Origin: an uncultured Aquimarina sp.
GTDB taxonomy: Bacteria > Bacteroidota > Bacteroidia > Flavobacteriales > Flavobacteriaceae
Assembly: GCA_947498595.1 (NCBI GenBank)
Contig: CANMKX010000001.1
Coordinates: 1 to 64,000 of the forward strand
Reading direction: 5' to 3'
Length of the DNA stretch: 64,000 bases
This document shows positions 61,931-64,000 of this stretch, piece by piece (the first letter of the stretch is position 1; each line of letters begins with the position of its first letter). The position numbers were made by a program, and so were the translations under genes. Below the pieces are notes generated by a model. It worked only from the letters and a program-made list of their open reading frames with translations, was not told where the DNA came from and did not search any database.

Positions 61931-61961
61931 TTCACTGACTTATATAAAATTAAAGAAAAAA

Positions 61962-61992
61962 AAAGGCTGTTTTATCAGAACAGCCTTTTTTG
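61962..61992 (-). terminator. Intra-operon terminator between susE-like and amylase genes
   Basis: AAAAAGGCTGTT / AACAGCCTTTTT stem with a 7-base loop and a T-run on the minus strand, between the SusE-like stop (62007) and the amylase ATG (61930). It probably lowers amylase expression relative to the binding proteins. Confidence 0.85.
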
Positions 61993-62006
61993 TGTGTATA
62001 TTAATA

Positions 62007-63083
62007 CTATTGTAATTCAAGAGTATATGTATAAGCTCTAGGATTGCTTAAATCTAGCGTTACTAAATATGTACCAGCTTGAGATATAGCAATATTACCT
62101 TCACCAAGACCAATATTATTATCAGATGTATCATCATCTCCAAAATTCAAATCCCAAGCATCGTTTGCTCTAAATTTGATTTCATCTGCAGAAAGTGCTA
62201 ATGTTACAGTCCATACTCTTGTTGTAGCATCGTATGTTAAATCTGTATCATTATCCCATCCGCCTGGTGTAGCAGAACCAATAATTCCCCAATCAGTTTG
62301 AACAGCGCTATATGTTAACGTTTCAGGATCTGTATCTGCTTTTACATAATAATATCCAGCAGGAGAAGCTTCACAGTTGTTTTCTCCATCGTCAATTAAT
62401 TTTCCAGTATTGGTAGTATCGTCACCCCAATCAATATTACCCCATACAAAATCACCGGCATCATTAGGACCAACAAACTTATAACCACCATCTAACCACA
62501 TAAAACCTTCAAAGTCGGTTAAACCAAATGCAGAAGCTTCAAGAAAAGGAACAAAATCAACAGCATTTATATCTGGATTCCATCCTTGATGATTTCCTGG
62601 TACAGCCAATCTAGGTGCTTCAGTCGAATATGTTGTAACACTAATAGTTCTTGTTTCAGAAATAGTTTCCATTTCATTATTAGAACCTAAAGATGTTTTT
62701 ACTCTTAGCTCTATTAAACCTTGTTGAAAAGGAGGAATACCAGCTGTTACAGCAAAACCATTTAATTCTTGTACAGTCCAAGTAAAGAAATTATTAGAAG
62801 TAGTTCCAGTAACTTGTGGTTCTGCAAACTCAGTACCTGCTAATGCTATTTCTACAGTATAATTAACTTCTGTAGGAACATCAAATGTAGCACGATCCCA
62901 TACTAAGCTTAAAGATGGATTAGTAGGAGTTTCTGGGTCGAGAACAAATGCAGTACCTTCTTCAGGTGATGTAATAGAAGTAGTTTGTTCGGGGTTTATG
63001 ATTGTAAAATTTTCATCATCAGTACAAGCATTAAAACCTAAAAGGGTAATAAATGCTATTATTAATAAGGATACCTTTTTCAT
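62007..63083 (-). CDS. susE: SusE/SusF-type starch-binding outer membrane lipoprotein
   Basis: A 358-residue lipoprotein (FITLLGFNAC; Cys about residue 20). The N-terminal SusE domain contains SPEEGTAFVLDPETPTNPSLSLVWDRATFDVPTEVNYTVEIALAG (about 40-84). Two C-terminal starch-binding modules follow: LAVPGNHQGWNPD (about 157) and WGIIGSATPGGWDNDTDLTYDATTRVWTVTLAL (about 261). It sits on the cell surface and holds starch for the SusCD transporter. SusD lies upstream (50 bp) and the amylase downstream on the same strand. Confidence 0.9.
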   Translation of the reverse strand: MKKVSLLIIAFITLLGFNACTDDENFTIINPEQTTSITSPEEGTAFVLDPETPTNPSLSLVWDRATFDVPTEVNYTVEIALAGTEFAEPQVTGTTSNNFFTWTVQELNGFAVTAGIPPFQQGLIELRVKTSLGSNNEMETISETRTISVTTYSTEAPRLAVPGNHQGWNPDINAVDFVPFLEASAFGLTDFEGFMWLDGGYKFVGPNDAGDFVWGNIDWGDDTTNTGKLIDDGENNCEASPAGYYYVKADTDPETLTYSAVQTDWGIIGSATPGGWDNDTDLTYDATTRVWTVTLALSADEIKFRANDAWDLNFGDDDTSDNNIGLGEGNIAISQAGTYLVTLDLSNPRAYTYTLELQ

Positions 63084-63132
63084 TTTTGTTTGAGTTTATT
63101 TTTTAATATAATTATCTAGTACTTAGTAAATA

Positions 63133-64000
63133 TTAATATCCAACATTTTGGCTTAAATTACCGTTTGCAGCTCTACTTGCATCAGGAATAGCGAAAACGT
63201 TTAAGTGACTAGGTGTAGAAATACCATTAGAAGAATTACCTTTTAAAGCCCAGTTATATGCACCACCAGTGAATAAACCAAAGCGAATTAAATCTTGTCT
63301 TCTATGACCTTCCCAATATAATTCTCTAGCTCTTTCGTCAATAATAAAATCTAATGTTAAATCATTAGAAGCTATTGTTATTGAATTAGCTCTTGTTCTT
63401 AAATCATTAATATATGTAAGGGCAGTTCCTAAATCTCCATTGTTACCACCTCTTAACGTTGCTTCTGCATACATTAGATATACATCACCTAATCTGAACA
63501 TAGGGAAATCTACATCAGAAAAAGTTAAATCAGAACCTTGACTTCCATCAGTTTTAACATTTGTATATTTCTCAAGAATATATCCTTCAGCAGGATTAAT
63601 AATGTCATTGATTTCCGCAGTTCTACCATCTTTAATGATAGTATTTCTTTGGTCATTGTTAAACTCGGTTCCGTCAAATTTAGTAGCAAATTGAGGAGTT
63701 AAACGAATAGCACCCCCCCAACCACCGGCAGATACACCAAGGTTTACTCCATTTTGTTCTATACTTCCAACAGCTCCATTGGTCATAACAGTTGTAGGTC
63801 CAAAATTTTGAACAAATTGACCATCAGCTACTATAGGGAAAATGATTTCATTTCTAGCTGCATTTGTATTATTATCACCTCTAAATAAATCTTTATAAGT
63901 AGGAGCAAGTGTATACCCAGCGTTAATGATTCTATTTAAATACTCGATAGAATCGTTATAACGATTTTGACCAGCACCTAAGTAAACATCAGCATTTAAA
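63133..64000 (-). CDS. susD: SusD/RagB-family nutrient-binding lipoprotein, truncated by window edge
   Basis: The tracked ORF starts at an internal Met (63786), but the frame stays open to the window end and reads typical SusD sequence upstream (YLGAGQNRYNDSIEYLNRII, then YKDLFRGDNN, EIIFPI). Downstream are DFPMFRLGDVYLMYAEATLRGG, INDLRTRAN, and FIIDERARELYWEGHRRQDLIRFG, the conserved C-terminal SusD signatures. At least 289 codons are present; the N-terminus and signal peptide lie outside. With SusE and the amylase it marks a starch/maltodextrin utilisation locus whose susC transporter should follow just beyond the right edge. Confidence 0.93.
   Translation of the reverse strand, partial: LNADVYLGAGQNRYNDSIEYLNRIINAGYTLAPTYKDLFRGDNNTNAARNEIIFPIVADGQFVQNFGPTTVMTNGAVGSIEQNGVNLGVSAGGWGGAIRLTPQFATKFDGTEFNNDQRNTIIKDGRTAEINDIINPAEGYILEKYTNVKTDGSQGSDLTFSDVDFPMFRLGDVYLMYAEATLRGGNNGDLGTALTYINDLRTRANSITIASNDLTLDFIIDERARELYWEGHRRQDLIRFGLFTGGAYNWALKGNSSNGISTPSHLNVFAIPDASRAANGNLSQNVGY

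Noticed and set aside
1-64000. tRNA, rRNA, CRISPR array, insertion sequence or prophage
   Set aside because: No cloverleaf T-arm signature, rRNA-like block, regular spaced repeats, transposase or phage structural gene was seen in reading the sequence.

Overview
The window is AT-rich bacterial DNA that reads as a marine-type member of the Bacteroidota, most likely family Flavobacteriaceae. Evidence: a SusD/SusE/GH13 starch locus, a C-terminal T9SS sorting domain on the amylase, DUF4252 proteins beside an ECF sigma factor, TPR-type sensor kinases, weak ribosome-binding sites, and promoters matching the Bacteroidetes TTG-N19..21-TAnnTTTG pattern. Genus is not resolvable by eye. No rRNA, tRNA, CRISPR or transposase gene was seen.

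Layout. 1-2.8 kb: a 5'-broken di-heme oxidoreductase, a Rieske lipoprotein and a porin-like barrel. 2.9-6.6 kb: an S41 protease, then an ECF sigma factor, a membrane partner and two DUF4252 proteins. 6.6-9.5 kb (minus): Sir2 deacylase, HEAT-like protein, purB and a small membrane ORF. 10-14.3 kb: a LytTR regulator with an atypical receiver, a small lipoprotein, and a TPR sensor kinase with its response regulator. 14.4-20 kb: trmH, an unknown soluble protein, three tandem seven-helix membrane paralogs plus two decayed copies, and a NarL-type kinase/regulator pair. 19.9-27.3 kb: the isoleucine/valine operon ilvD-ilvB-ilvN-ilvC-ilvA behind two serial leader-peptide attenuators. 27.4-29.6 kb: a methionine gamma-lyase-like enzyme, a divergent Lrp regulator, and a structured intergenic RNA candidate. 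29.6-35.1 kb (minus): 2-hydroxyacid dehydrogenase, ABC exporter, aldose epimerase-like protein, cold-shock protein, DEAD-box-type helicase. 35.2-41.3 kb: flavin reductase, pabB-like, tilS, DsbD-like and a Crp/Fnr regulator. 41.4-47.7 kb: an LTD/spondin lipoprotein, a CocE-type hydrolase and a DUF885 lipoprotein. 47.7-55.4 kb (minus): a GH25-like lipoprotein, a TPR protein, an S24/S26-like mini-protease, and a peptide-export set (HlyD, C39-ABC transporter, VKOR/thioredoxin fusion). 55.6-58.8 kb: a lone KAP-family NTPase. 59-64 kb (minus): GH13 amylase, SusE-like and a truncated SusD of a starch utilisation locus whose susC should lie beyond the right edge.

The strongest regulatory observation is the serial attenuator upstream of ilvD. 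Two Ile/Val-rich leader ORFs of about 20 codons are each followed by a G/A-rich antiterminator strand just after the stop codon and then an intrinsic terminator, and a Bacteroidetes promoter sits immediately before the first. The best candidates for undescribed biology are the seven-helix paralog array tied to a kinase/regulator pair, the peptide exporter with an adjacent mini-protease but no visible substrate, and the structured RNA at about 29.35-29.58 kb.
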